Position numbers and translations under genes: made by a program
Assembly (NCBI RefSeq): GCF_022601975.1
Contig: NZ_JAKVIR010000033.1
Coordinates: 1-64,000, forward strand
DNA: 64,000 bases
Direction: 5' to 3'
Origin: Pontibacter sp. E15-1
Lineage (GTDB): Bacteria > Bacteroidota > Bacteroidia > Cytophagales > Hymenobacteraceae
The notes under the pieces: generated by a model
The model's database searches: none
What the model was told of the DNA's origin: nothing
What the model saw: the letters and a program-made list of their open reading frames with translations, nothing else
In this document: positions 52,431 to 60,517 of the stretch, piece by piece
Numbering within the stretch: position 1 is the first letter of the stretch
How the letters are laid out: the number at the start of each line of letters is the position of its first letter

Positions 52431-53372
52431 ATGTCAGCTAACACGCCTGAAAACCGAAGCAACAAAAAGCTTTTAATTGGTGGCCTGCTAATCGTTTTGA
52501 TCAGCATAAACGGCATTCTGATTTACATGAACTATCAGAAAAAGGAGAAAACGGAAGAGCAAGCCGCGATTATCCTCGAAAAGAACACCGAACTTGAAAA
52601 TCAAATCAAGGTATACGAAGCGCTGAAGTCGGACTTCGAGCGGCAAAGCCAGGAACTGCAGGCCATGGGCCTGGAGAATGATTCGCTGGAAAGCAAGATA
52701 GCCGCCATTGCCTCTGACCTGAATGAGTTGCGCGGTTTCCGGAAAAGCAGCTACAGCCTGACAGACCAGCGCCGCTTCCGCGACAGGGCCTCTGTGTTTG
52801 AGCAGCAACTGAAGCAAAAGGATGAGGAAATCGTGAAGCTGAAAGCCGACAACGAAGTGCTTTTTACGGAGAACACCACTCTCAAAAACACCCAGACGCA
52901 ACTGGCCGATAGCCTGACCACCGTTAAATCCAGCAATCAGAACCTGACCGAGAAGGTGAAGCTTGCCTCCCGACTTGAGGCGCAAGGCCTGAACGTGAAC
53001 ATCATCAACCAGCGCGGCAAGGAGAAAGAGGACTCTGACAATGAGTTCCGTGCCAAGCGCGTGGAGAAAATTCGCGTAGAGTTTAAGCTGGCGAAAAACG
53101 ACGTGGCTGCAAAAGAGCCGAAAACGGTGTACATGCGCCTGATCGAGCCTGACGGTGCTGCGCTGTATAACCTGGCCACTGGCTCCGGTTCCTTTAAGAT
53201 AGACGGCGATGACATGTACTATACCGCCAAGCGCGACTTTGTTTTCGACAACTCGCAGCAGCAACTAAGCTTTACATACAACAAAAACGCGGAGTATAAA
53301 AAAGGCCAGCATGTTGTAGAATTGTACACAGATGGGTTTATGATTGGTAAAACCACTTTTGTACTGAAGTAA
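52431..53372 (+). CDS. Single-pass membrane protein with a long coiled coil
   Basis: A 313-residue protein of unknown function. A membrane segment (about residues 13-33, KLLIGGLLIVLISINGILIY) is followed by coiled-coil heptads interrupted near residue 100 (about 38-185), then a C-terminal beta-rich domain (about 205-313) with VYMRLIEPDGAALYNLATGSG and HVVELYTDGFMIGKTTFVLK, resembling an Ig-like or lipoprotein-like sandwich. Topology should place the coiled coil and domain in the periplasm. It might link envelope layers or gliding/secretion machinery; that is speculation. Ends at a clear terminator. Confidence 0.75.
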   Translation: MSANTPENRSNKKLLIGGLLIVLISINGILIYMNYQKKEKTEEQAAIILEKNTELENQIKVYEALKSDFERQSQELQAMGLENDSLESKIAAIASDLNELRGFRKSSYSLTDQRRFRDRASVFEQQLKQKDEEIVKLKADNEVLFTENTTLKNTQTQLADSLTTVKSSNQNLTEKVKLASRLEAQGLNVNIINQRGKEKEDSDNEFRAKRVEKIRVEFKLAKNDVAAKEPKTVYMRLIEPDGAALYNLATGSGSFKIDGDDMYYTAKRDFVFDNSQQQLSFTYNKNAEYKKGQHVVELYTDGFMIGKTTFVLK

Positions 53373-53393
53373 TTCATACCCCCATACCTTAAC

Positions 53394-53425
53394 AAAAAGG
53401 CCCTGCGCGTACGTAGGGCCTTTTT
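53394..53425 (+). terminator. Rho-independent terminator after the coiled-coil protein gene
   Basis: AAAAAGGCCCT and AGGGCCTTTTT pair over 11 bp around a 10-nt loop, then GCTTTT. Confidence 0.93.
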
Positions 53426-53573
53426 GCTTTTATAAGCTGTGTGTTGAGTGCTTATACCATTAACGAATGGATTTAGCGTATTAATGTATTTTCGTACAGA
53501 ATAACCCACCCCTACCCCTCCCAAGCTAATCTTGTGGGGAAAAACAGGACGCATTTAAAGCATCAAAATCCAT

Positions 53574-53669
53574 TGTCATTCTGTAAAGAATCTTGTTGGA
53601 AATAGAGGGCCCCTACCCCCGGGTGGTTAAGCAATTGCGGCTTGCCCACAAGATCCTTTCAGGATGACA
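53574..53669. repeat. Intergenic inverted repeat (REP/MITE-like)
   Basis: Within a 397-nt gene-free stretch (53426-53822), an arm beginning TGTCATTCTGTAAAGAATC (53574-53596) pairs with ACAAGATCCTTTCAGGATGAC (53648-53669), about 19 of 22 positions matching. The 50-nt centre holds GC-rich blocks (GGGCCCCTACCCCCGGG). Another CCCCTACCCCTCCC block and a CTTGTGGGG occur just outside at about 53511-53540. Such TGTCATCCTGAAAGGATCTTGT-type sequences look like a dispersed intergenic repeat of Bacteroidota. The rest of the gap shows no gene. Confidence 0.6.
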
Positions 53670-53822
53670 AAAAAGGAAGTAGCATGGATGATTTTAGGTG
53701 TTCGAAAGCTTCTAAATTTTTCCCTACAAGATTAGCTCCCAAGAGGGCTTCTACCCCCACGAGGGGAATTCTGATATTTGAAAGGCAAGGCTGTATGCGC
53801 GCATCAATTGCTGCCGAGAGAT

Positions 53823-56468
53823 TTATATACCTGCCGCCGCTTCGTCCAGCAGCATCCGCCGATCCTGGATCACCTTGAAACTTTCTACCATTTTTACAGA
53901 TTCCTGCACATCTTCCGTGAAGATAGCCACGATGGTTCCGGGTCCGGCGTTTTCGAGGGCATAGGCAATGGCGCGCATCTCCTCAGGGATCAGTTTGACC
54001 GGTTTGCCCGGGGCAGCCTCTTCTATACCCTTTATAAGCGGACCCGTGATCTCTGCTGCGGTTTTGCCCCGCAGGTCAGCATCGAGGCGCACGATCACTT
54101 CGTCAAACACCTGCCCCGCCACCTGGCCAAGCTCGTAAAAATCCTGCTCGCGCCGGTCTCCCACTCCCGCTACAATACCAACTTTTCTGGTCGCATCAAG
54201 GCTATTAATGTAGTCGCCAACGGCCTTCAGGCCACCCACATTATGGGCGTAGTCTACCAGCACCTCAAAATCAGGGAACTTGAACAGGTTCATGCGACCC
54301 GGTGTTTTCACCGGCGACGGGATAAAGGTACGCAGTGCGGTTTTGATGGCATCGATATCGAAATGTGAGATATAGCCCGCAAGCGCCGCCGCCAGAATAT
54401 TCTCGATGTTGAATTTTGCCTTCCCGCCAAACGTGAGCGGCACGTCGGCCACGCGGTCGATCCTGATCTTGTAACTGTTCTTGAAAATGGAAATATAGCC
54501 GTTCTCGAACACGGCGGCCAGCCCTCCCGCCGCAATGTGCTTCACGATGCGGGCGTTGTTCTCATCCATACTGAAAAACGCAACCTTGCAGGTCAGGTCT
54601 TCGGCCATGGCATACACCAGGTCATCGTCAGCGTTGAGCACGGCATACCCTTCTTTGCTCACGCTTTTCGGAATCACCGCCTTCACCTTCGCCAACTCCT
54701 CCAGGGTATGGATGTCGCGCAGTCCCAGGTGATCCGAGCTGACATTGGTCACGATACCGATATCGCATTGCTGAAAGCCCAGGCCAGACCGCAATAAGCC
54801 GCCGCGTGCGCACTCCAGCACCGCGAAATTCACGGTAGGGTCTTTCAGCACGAACTCTGCGCTATAGGAGCCAGTGGTATCTCCCTTCTCCAGCATCTTG
54901 TCTTGTATGTAAATGCCATCGGTGGTGGTATAGCCTACCTGATAGCCCTGGGCTTTCACCATATGGGCCAGCAGGCGCGTGGTGGTGGTTTTTCCGTTGG
55001 TGCCAGTCACGGCAATAATAGGGATACGGGCAGGCAGGTTGCGCGGAAACAGCATGTCCAGCACAGGCTCGGCCACGTTGCGCGGCAGGCCAAATGTGGG
55101 CGAGATGTGCATCCTGAAGCCCGGTGCCGCGTTTACCTCCAGCACAGCGCCTCGGGTTTCGTTCAGGGGGATGGCAATGTCGGTGGTCATCACGTCGATG
55201 CCGCAGATATCCAGACCGATCAAACCCGCGATGCGCTCCGCCATCAGGATGTTGTAGGGGTCCACGAGATCCGTCACATCTGTGGCTGTGCCCCCGGTGC
55301 TGATGTTAGCCGTGCTTTTCAGGTATAGCTCCCTCCCTTCTTCCAGCACAGAACTGGTGGTCAGGTCCAGACTTTTGAGGATACGGGCCGTGTGTTTGTC
55401 TATCTTGATCCTGGTGAGGGCCTTCTCGTGCCCGATACCGCGTCTTGGGTCACTGTTTTCGCGCTCTATCAGCTGGCCAATAGTGGATATGCCGTCTCCT
55501 GTTACCATGGCGGGCGTGCGCTTGGCGGCAGCCACAAACTTGCCGTGGATCACCAGTATCCGGAAGTCAAATCCCTCAATAAACTGCTCCACAATAACGC
55601 CGGAAGAGTATTTCTGCGCGTCGGCCATACCCTTTTGCGCGTCTTTCAGGGATTTGATGTTGATGGTCGCCCCTTTGCCGTGGTTCCCGTCCAGTGGCTT
55701 GGTCACCAGCGGGAAACCCAGCCAGTCTGCCGCTTTCCGGAGCTCCTCAGTGGTATACACGGTGGTGCCTTTGGGTACCGGTATACCGGCATCCTGCAGC
55801 ATGTCCTTCGTGGCGTTTTTGTCGCAGGCAATCTCCACGGCGAAGCATGCGGTGCGGCACGTCATGGTGGCCTGTATGCGTTTCTGGTATTTGCCATACC
55901 CCAGCTGAATAAGCGAGTGGCGGTTAAGGCGGATATAGGGTATGCCACGACTGACAGCCTCCGAGATGATGGCATAGGTGCTTGGGCCAAAGTACTCGTC
56001 CTCCCGGATATCGTGTAGGCGACTGATGTCGTCGCTAAGCTTATAGGACTCCCCGCGGGCCAGCGCCTCTGTGATTCGGACGGCGGCGTATGCGGCGTAT
56101 TCCCCGGCCCGCTCCTCCTGGTATGAGAAAACCACGATCATGTGCCCTTCCTCGTGCGCAGGGTAACAGCGTCCGTAGCCGCTTTCCATACCCGCCATCG
56201 TTTGCAGCTCGAGGGCCACATGCTGCACCACATGCGCGAAAGTGGTGCCCTGCTCTATGGTGTTGAAGAAGCCGCCCTCTATACCCTCTGTGGAGCGATG
56301 TAGCACAAGGCCGGGCATTTTTTTCTTTAGCCTGGGCAGGAACTGCGGGAAATCAGAGGTGAGTTTTGAATTGAGGTCTTCCAGCGCCAGCTTGATGACG
56401 ATAATCTTGGGATGCTTCACAGACCAGTAATTGGGTCCGCGCATCACACGCAAATCTATAATCTTCAT
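53823..56468 (-). CDS. cphA: Cyanophycin synthetase
   Basis: An 881-residue CphA-type enzyme: an N-terminal domain, an ATP-grasp domain with LDGNHGKGATINI and a conserved NAAPGFRMHISPTFG, and a C-terminal Mur-ligase-like domain with the P-loop VTGTNGKTTTTRLLAH (near residues 487-502), ECARGGLLRSGLGF and VDYAHNVGGL. The ATP-grasp part adds aspartate and the Mur-like part adds arginine (or lysine) to make cyanophycin, a nitrogen storage polymer. No cyanophycinase (cphB) or second CphA copy is present in the window, so degradation must be encoded elsewhere. Length is typical. Cytoplasmic. Confidence 0.94.
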   Translation of the reverse strand: MKIIDLRVMRGPNYWSVKHPKIIVIKLALEDLNSKLTSDFPQFLPRLKKKMPGLVLHRSTEGIEGGFFNTIEQGTTFAHVVQHVALELQTMAGMESGYGRCYPAHEEGHMIVVFSYQEERAGEYAAYAAVRITEALARGESYKLSDDISRLHDIREDEYFGPSTYAIISEAVSRGIPYIRLNRHSLIQLGYGKYQKRIQATMTCRTACFAVEIACDKNATKDMLQDAGIPVPKGTTVYTTEELRKAADWLGFPLVTKPLDGNHGKGATINIKSLKDAQKGMADAQKYSSGVIVEQFIEGFDFRILVIHGKFVAAAKRTPAMVTGDGISTIGQLIERENSDPRRGIGHEKALTRIKIDKHTARILKSLDLTTSSVLEEGRELYLKSTANISTGGTATDVTDLVDPYNILMAERIAGLIGLDICGIDVMTTDIAIPLNETRGAVLEVNAAPGFRMHISPTFGLPRNVAEPVLDMLFPRNLPARIPIIAVTGTNGKTTTTRLLAHMVKAQGYQVGYTTTDGIYIQDKMLEKGDTTGSYSAEFVLKDPTVNFAVLECARGGLLRSGLGFQQCDIGIVTNVSSDHLGLRDIHTLEELAKVKAVIPKSVSKEGYAVLNADDDLVYAMAEDLTCKVAFFSMDENNARIVKHIAAGGLAAVFENGYISIFKNSYKIRIDRVADVPLTFGGKAKFNIENILAAALAGYISHFDIDAIKTALRTFIPSPVKTPGRMNLFKFPDFEVLVDYAHNVGGLKAVGDYINSLDATRKVGIVAGVGDRREQDFYELGQVAGQVFDEVIVRLDADLRGKTAAEITGPLIKGIEEAAPGKPVKLIPEEMRAIAYALENAGPGTIVAIFTEDVQESVKMVESFKVIQDRRMLLDEAAAGI

Positions 56469-56701
56469 GAGTTTTCAGCTCGGTAAGCTTTCTTTAATCT
56501 GTTTAAGCAACATATGGCGGCTATTCGAAGTCTCACAGTGTAAGAGTTGGGCAAGCGGTTTCCATACCCTGATTGTAGATTTGAGTACGGATTCAGGTGC
56601 TAAAGGATTACAGGCAAATTCGAAAATGCAACGGCTGAGCGAAGATTCCGTTGGCTGCCTTGTGCAAGAGATCCGGCTGAGAGGTATGATTTTTAAAACA
56701 A

Positions 56702-56733
56702 AAATCCCCGCCAAGCGAACTTAGCGGGGATTT
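56702..56733 (-). terminator. Terminator downstream of tRNA-Cys
   Basis: Arms AAATCCCCGC and GCGGGGATTT pair perfectly over 10 bp around a 12-nt loop; on the minus strand the stem is followed by TTTTGTTTTA. It begins 2 nt past the tRNA 3' end. Confidence 0.9.
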
Positions 56734-56734
56734 G

Positions 56735-56805
56735 AGGTAACGAGCGGATTCGAACCGCTGTAGCAGCTTTTGCAGAGCTGAGCCTAGCCACTCGGCCACG
56801 TTACC
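56735..56805 (-). tRNA. tRNA-Cys (anticodon GCA)
   Basis: Read on the minus strand: acceptor stem GGTAACG/CGTTACC with a discriminator T typical of tRNA-Cys, D-arm with GGCCGAGTGGCTAGGC-type sequence, anticodon loop CTGCAAA giving GCA, and T-arm AGCGG-TTCGAAT-CCGCT. The CCA end is not encoded. A terminator follows directly, so it is a single-gene unit. Confidence 0.95.
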
Positions 56806-56879
56806 GTGTGATTGGGAGTGCAAACATACGCAGAAAAGTAGCTTTGTCAAACTCCACGGGATATTTTTTTGGTCTGACT

Positions 56880-57089
56880 ATGATCCGCTTTGCCTTAAGC
56901 GCTGGTATTGTTGGGGTTAGCCTAGTTGTTGCGCTATCTGTTTTTTTCAGCTCGGGCGAGCTACTTCCTGATGGATGGCAAGACCTGGCTAAGCATACCC
57001 CTCTCCGTTCAGCCGGTTACGCCCCGAAACGCAGGATTTCCGCTGTCGGGTTGCCGCAGCATGTTGGCTGGAGGCTGGCCAGTATATAA
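56880..57089 (+). CDS. Small hydrophobic protein (doubtful)
   Basis: A possible 69-residue product starting MIRFALSAGIVGVSLVVALS, with one membrane or signal segment and a short basic tail. It is followed by a terminator hairpin at 57097-57125, which supports transcription in this direction. No family resemblance and no neighbouring gene support its function; it may be spurious. Confidence 0.35.
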   Translation: MIRFALSAGIVGVSLVVALSVFFSSGELLPDGWQDLAKHTPLRSAGYAPKRRISAVGLPQHVGWRLASI

Positions 57090-57096
57090 CCAGTCT

Positions 57097-57125
57097 AAAA
57101 AAGGGGCTTTTCAGGCCCCTTTTTT
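57097..57125. terminator. Bidirectional terminator before the peroxiredoxin gene end
   Basis: AAAAAAGGGG and CCCCTTTTTT pair perfectly over 10 bp with a 9-nt loop. It serves the minus-strand peroxiredoxin gene and anything transcribed from the left. Confidence 0.9.
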
Positions 57126-57146
57126 AATAAAATGGAAAGTGTTTTC

Positions 57147-57782
57147 TTAATTTGGCTGAGGCGTCATCCGGAGGTATGGCTTTATCTCGGTATGCCCTTT
57201 CGGGAACAAAGCGGGTATTTCCTCATTGGTAACGGACGGCGAAATCACGCAGTCATCACCGTTTTTCCAGTTGGCTGGCGTCGCCACTTTATGGTACGCC
57301 GTCAACTGAAGCGAGTCAATAACGCGCAGCAGCTCGTCAAAATTGCGACCCGTAGAAGCAGGGTATACTATGATCAATTTGACCTTCTTATCTGGCCCTA
57401 TCACAAACACCGACCGCACGGTCAGTTGGTCGTTTGCATTCGGGTGGATCATGTCATAGAGCATGGAAACCTTTCGGTCTTCATCTGCAATAATCGGGAA
57501 GTTGACGGTTGTGTTTTGCGTCTCGTTGATGTCTTTTACCCAATCTTTGTGTGACGCGATGCCATCGACACTCAGGGCAATCACCTTCACGTTGCGCTTA
57601 TCGAACTCAGCCTTGTACTTGGCCACGGTTCCTAGCTCTGTGGTACAAACCGGGGTATAATCGGCAGGGTGCGAAAACAGGATGCCCCAGCTGTCGCCGA
57701 GCCACTCATGAAAGTTAATCTCCCCTTCCGTGGATTGTGCTGTAAAGTTTGGAGCTTCATCTCCTAATCTGATTGTAGACAT
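57147..57782 (-). CDS. 1-Cys peroxiredoxin (Prx6 type)
   Basis: A 211-residue peroxiredoxin. The peroxidatic motif is HPADYTPVCTTELG with Thr43 and Cys46, and the arginine of the active site lies in NANDQLTVRSVFVIGPD. The C-terminal extension (PANWKNGDDCVI) is typical of the Prx6/AhpC-TSA 1-Cys group, which lacks a resolving cysteine in the usual place. It reduces hydrogen peroxide and organic peroxides in the cytoplasm. It is the last clearly core gene before composition falls towards the AT-rich right end. Confidence 0.93.
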   Translation of the reverse strand: MSTIRLGDEAPNFTAQSTEGEINFHEWLGDSWGILFSHPADYTPVCTTELGTVAKYKAEFDKRNVKVIALSVDGIASHKDWVKDINETQNTTVNFPIIADEDRKVSMLYDMIHPNANDQLTVRSVFVIGPDKKVKLIIVYPASTGRNFDELLRVIDSLQLTAYHKVATPANWKNGDDCVISPSVTNEEIPALFPKGHTEIKPYLRMTPQPN

Positions 57783-57944
57783 AGTTTTATCTGGTTTAGT
57801 AGAAACGTAATGCTTTCAATAATTTAACGTCGGTTTAGCGCTTTATGTATGTGATAGAAAGCTTATACTCAGAAAAGAGCACTCAGCGCATTCTCAAAAC
57901 GCATGTTTCGCCTCCAGAAATGAAATTTAAACGTGCGCTTAAAT

Positions 57945-58850
57945 TCAATGGCTATTCCTCTGATGATTTGTGAGCACTTCCTTCACCGATGTCCAGTGTA
58001 TGGCAGGATAGCGGTTATTGTCTAGCGAAGACATTCTTGATCGTTCATCTACCATGTTCTGCATATATTGCATTCCTTGCCAGGCAGGGTATAGATTCTC
58101 TTTTCCAGGCGCGGCCAGGCGTGCCATGCTGATAATTATGCCGAGTAGACCCTTTCCTCCAGCACGGAGAAGCCGAAACTTTTCACCGGTTATCTCGCGC
58201 ATAATCGCTTGTATATGCCTGGGGCTGACCTGATCGCCCGCAATTCGTAAAAAACGAGGAGTCGACGGGTCCAGAGCGGCATTAGCTGTATATTCAGCTG
58301 TGTTATCCATTGTCGTGAAGTTCCAGCGATAATCAGCATTTCTCCAATAAACAACCAGTTTCTGCTTAAAATGAATTACAGGCATCTGATCTGTCAGCAA
58401 CTCTGCAAAAGCGCCATTAAAAATTGTAGTTGCTGAAATAGCAGTCTTATCAAGGTACTCATGAAACTCACGTCGCCAATCTAAGTTACGGTTTTCGCCA
58501 TCGGTAAATTTCGTGAAGTCTAATGAATAATCTGAGGGTATAAAGCGGGGAACGCCTGCCGCAATGGCTGCGTCCAGCAAAACCTTTTGGGCAACTACAA
58601 TTACCTCACGCAGCCCGGATAGCGCCGACACGACACACGACGCACCCAGGCAAGCAGTTGTCAGCTCTCCCACATTCCAATGAGTTACCCTGAACACTTT
58701 TGCGCCAAGATTCTCCAGTCGGTTAATGGTTTCACTGTCGCTGCTTGAGCGAACAAGCGCATGCACCTGAGCATTTTTATCAAGCAGAGCCTTTACAATT
58801 CTTTCCCCAAGATTCCCTGTCGCTCCAGCAATCACTATTATTTTGCTCAT
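57945..58850 (-). CDS. NmrA-like NAD(P)-binding protein
   Basis: A 301-residue atypical short-chain dehydrogenase of the NmrA/isoflavone-reductase type. The nucleotide motif is IVIAGATGNLGERIVKALL (about residues 4-22), HALVRSSSDSE carries the NADP-type arginine, and VPRFIPSDYSLDF contains the usual NmrA segment. Such proteins may be reductases or redox sensors; substrate unknown. It lies in a transition zone of falling GC content and stands alone between two gaps, so it may belong to the accessory right end. Confidence 0.83.
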   Translation of the reverse strand: MSKIIVIAGATGNLGERIVKALLDKNAQVHALVRSSSDSETINRLENLGAKVFRVTHWNVGELTTACLGASCVVSALSGLREVIVVAQKVLLDAAIAAGVPRFIPSDYSLDFTKFTDGENRNLDWRREFHEYLDKTAISATTIFNGAFAELLTDQMPVIHFKQKLVVYWRNADYRWNFTTMDNTAEYTANAALDPSTPRFLRIAGDQVSPRHIQAIMREITGEKFRLLRAGGKGLLGIIISMARLAAPGKENLYPAWQGMQYMQNMVDERSRMSSLDNNRYPAIHWTSVKEVLTNHQRNSH

Positions 58851-58973
58851 ATATCTTTTTCCCTGTCTATATATAATTGATTTCCAAGTATTTGATTAGA
58901 TGAAAAAGCTAAAGACGTTAAGTTTTAAGTGCTCCTGATACACATTAAAGCAAACTTTAAGCGGAGACATTGT

Positions 58974-59525
58974 TCAAAGTATTCTCTTATCAGTCTCTAT
59001 TATAGCATATTCAAAATTGTCTGACCAACCAGATTTCAGTGGTAGCACCTGTCTTTTTCGTCCCTCTCTACGCATTCCTACTTTCTCTAGAACCTTAATA
59101 GACCCAATATTGTCAACGGCACAACCTGCTTCTATTTTATGCAGTTTTAGCTCCTTAAACCCAAAGTCAAGTATTCTGTTTAAAGCTTCTGTTCCAAAAC
59201 CATTACCCCAATAGTTGGAATGCAATTTATACCATACTTCACCCCTACTGTATTTAGGGTTGCCCAATTTTAAAGCAATCAAGCCCAAGAAATTATTATT
59301 GGTTTTTAGTACGATGGCAAAGATGTAATTCTCTGTCTCTTGCTTTTGATTGTCAATCACCCAGGCATTAATCACTGACTTAGTCTCGTTTAGATTTTCA
59401 GGTATTCCCAAGGTGTTAAACTCGTCAGTTTCAGGTAATAAATGAAGATTATGAACGGCTGTCAAATCAGAATCCTTAACTAACCTAAGTTTAAGCCTTG
59501 CAGTTTGTAATTCTATTTTATTCAT
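58974..59525 (-). CDS. GNAT family N-acetyltransferase (RimJ/RimL-like)
   Basis: A 183-residue GNAT enzyme. The N-terminus LQTARLKLRLVKDSDL is typical of RimJ/RimL ribosomal-protein-type acetyltransferases, and the acetyl-CoA motif is VWYKLHSNYWGNGFGTEALN with the Q/RxxGxG/A-like loop; KIEAGCAVDNIGSIKVLEKVGMRREG follows. These enzymes acetylate protein N-termini or small amines; substrate unknown. AT-rich, single gene, minus strand, followed on its upstream side by two gene remnants, suggesting membership in the cassette-like array. Confidence 0.87.
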   Translation of the reverse strand: MNKIELQTARLKLRLVKDSDLTAVHNLHLLPETDEFNTLGIPENLNETKSVINAWVIDNQKQETENYIFAIVLKTNNNFLGLIALKLGNPKYSRGEVWYKLHSNYWGNGFGTEALNRILDFGFKELKLHKIEAGCAVDNIGSIKVLEKVGMRREGRKRQVLPLKSGWSDNFEYAIIETDKRIL

Positions 59526-59602
59526 GAATTGATGTTTAGCACACCGGCTGGGCGAAGCTGTGCTTTATTGCTTTATAGCTTTTGTCATGCTCTCGTACGC
59601 TA

Positions 59603-59659
59603 TCAAAAGCTAATTAGAACGTTTCCTGTTTTCTGACCCTTCATTACATATTCGTAAGC
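59603..59659 (-). pseudogene. C-terminal remnant of a zinc-type alcohol dehydrogenase/quinone oxidoreductase
   Basis: Translating this 57-nt piece gives AYEYVMKGQKTGNVLISF followed by a stop, which matches the usual ending of MDR-family zinc-binding dehydrogenases (A-x-x-Y-x-x-x-G-x-x-x-G-K-V-x-I pattern). Nothing of the rest of the gene remains. It overlaps, in another frame, the end of the preceding remnant, so two broken genes have been joined by deletion. The last bases fall inside a perfect hairpin (TAGCTTTTG 59576-59584 and CAAAAGCTA 59604-59612). Confidence 0.6.
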
Positions 59660-59792
59660 CCTGGATCACTTTCCAGCCGGTTTTCAAATCACTTCCATGC
59701 TGCCACTGCTTTACCAGTTCAGGCTTTGTAATTGCGGCCCAAACCGTTTAAGGTGCAGCTTTTATTTTCAATTTCGAAATATTCGTTGCCAT
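59610..59792 (-). pseudogene. N-terminal remnant of an AHSA1/SRPBCC-family protein
   Basis: From ATG at 59792 the frame reads MATNISKLKIKAAP, then an in-frame TAA at codon 15, then TVWAAITKPELVKQWQHG and SDLKTGWKV before similarity is lost. The WxAIT.PELVKQW pattern is characteristic of the AHSA1 (activator of Hsp90 ATPase-like) SRPBCC family, whose usual length is 140-160 residues. Only about 42 codons are left. The stop plus truncation show that it is dead. It indicates that this spot once carried at least one more cassette-like gene. Confidence 0.65.
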
Positions 59793-59897
59793 ATTTTTCA
59801 GAATTTGTTTTCAGTTCTCAGCTGATGTTTTGTGAATGAAAAGCAGCAGGTATCTAAGCACTAACTACTCGGCTTCTTACTGGCTTATATTTTAAGA

Positions 59898-60434
59898 TTA
59901 TTCTTTCGTTTTAATAATTAATCCGCTATTTTTCATATTCACTCTGTTGTCCGTTGGCTTCTTTAATTCAAAAACAAAGCAACTAGTGCCATTGAATTGC
60001 CTTTCTTCCACAAACTCGAATCCCATTCTCTCATAAAATCTATGCGCTTTACTATTGCTCTTGAGCGGGTCAATCAAAACTCCGTTTACAGTAGGCACTT
60101 CGAAACATGTTTCAATTGCTAGCTGCATCATTACTGTCCCATATCCTTTGTTCAAATCAGTTTCTTCACCAATCCAAATATCGATTGCCCTTTTATTCTG
60201 TTCTACTTTTTCCCAATAATGAGTTTCTTCTTCGTAAGGGTCAATAATTTGGATAAAACCAATTGGCCTATCATCCAATTCAGCAATTAATTGCTCCCGC
60301 CATTCCGGATTGCGATTAAGTTCTAACTCCCAATTCCAATCGTCATCTGGGTCACAGTCAATTACGTGTTTTTTGGTGTCCCAATACTTAAGTAATTCTA
60401 AGTCGTGTATTGTAACTTTTCTTAGCTTAATCAT
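59898..60434 (-). CDS. GNAT acetyltransferase resembling aminoglycoside 6'-N-acetyltransferases
   Basis: A 178-residue GNAT protein of the Acetyltransf_8/AAC(6')-like layout: VTIHDLELLKYWDTKKHV at the N-terminus, RPIGFIQIIDPYEEETHYW, the acidic RAIDIWIGEE, the acetyl-CoA loop LNKGYGTVMMQLAIE and the closing DPLKSNSKAHRFYERMGFE. Integron-borne AAC(6') enzymes share this sequence of motifs, but sequence alone cannot show drug acetylation, and many environmental relatives act elsewhere. It is a single gene, minus strand, preceded by an attC-like palindrome carrying an intron remnant. Confidence 0.82.
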   Translation of the reverse strand: MIKLRKVTIHDLELLKYWDTKKHVIDCDPDDDWNWELELNRNPEWREQLIAELDDRPIGFIQIIDPYEEETHYWEKVEQNKRAIDIWIGEETDLNKGYGTVMMQLAIETCFEVPTVNGVLIDPLKSNSKAHRFYERMGFEFVEERQFNGTSCFVFELKKPTDNRVNMKNSGLIIKTKE

Positions 60435-60453
60435 TTGGCATTAGTTCTATTCA

Positions 60454-60517
60454 GCCTGCGTTAAACGGATTTGTATAAGCGATTGCGAGGCTTAGGCTGT
60501 AGTATGGCTTATACACA
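60454..60517 (-). repeat. attC-like imperfect palindrome, interrupted by intron remnant
   Basis: Arms GTATAAGC (60473-60480) and GCTTATAC (60507-60514) pair perfectly around a centre containing GCGAGGCTTAGGC. A TTAAACGG core-like stretch lies on the outer left; the matching GTT-type core on the right is displaced to about 60681 (GTTATTGGC) by the inserted intron remnant. It shares the design of the copies at 75, 62147 and 63728 and lies between the stop of the next gene and the start of the AAC(6')-like gene. Confidence 0.68.

Noticed and set aside
53642-53878. 78-codon plus-strand frame in the gap before cphA
   Set aside because: Overlaps the inverted repeat and the cphA 3' end; low-complexity translation.
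56475-56714. 79-codon minus-strand frame between cphA and tRNA-Cys
   Set aside because: No recognisable family, and it ends inside the tRNA terminator; more likely untranslated upstream sequence of cphA.
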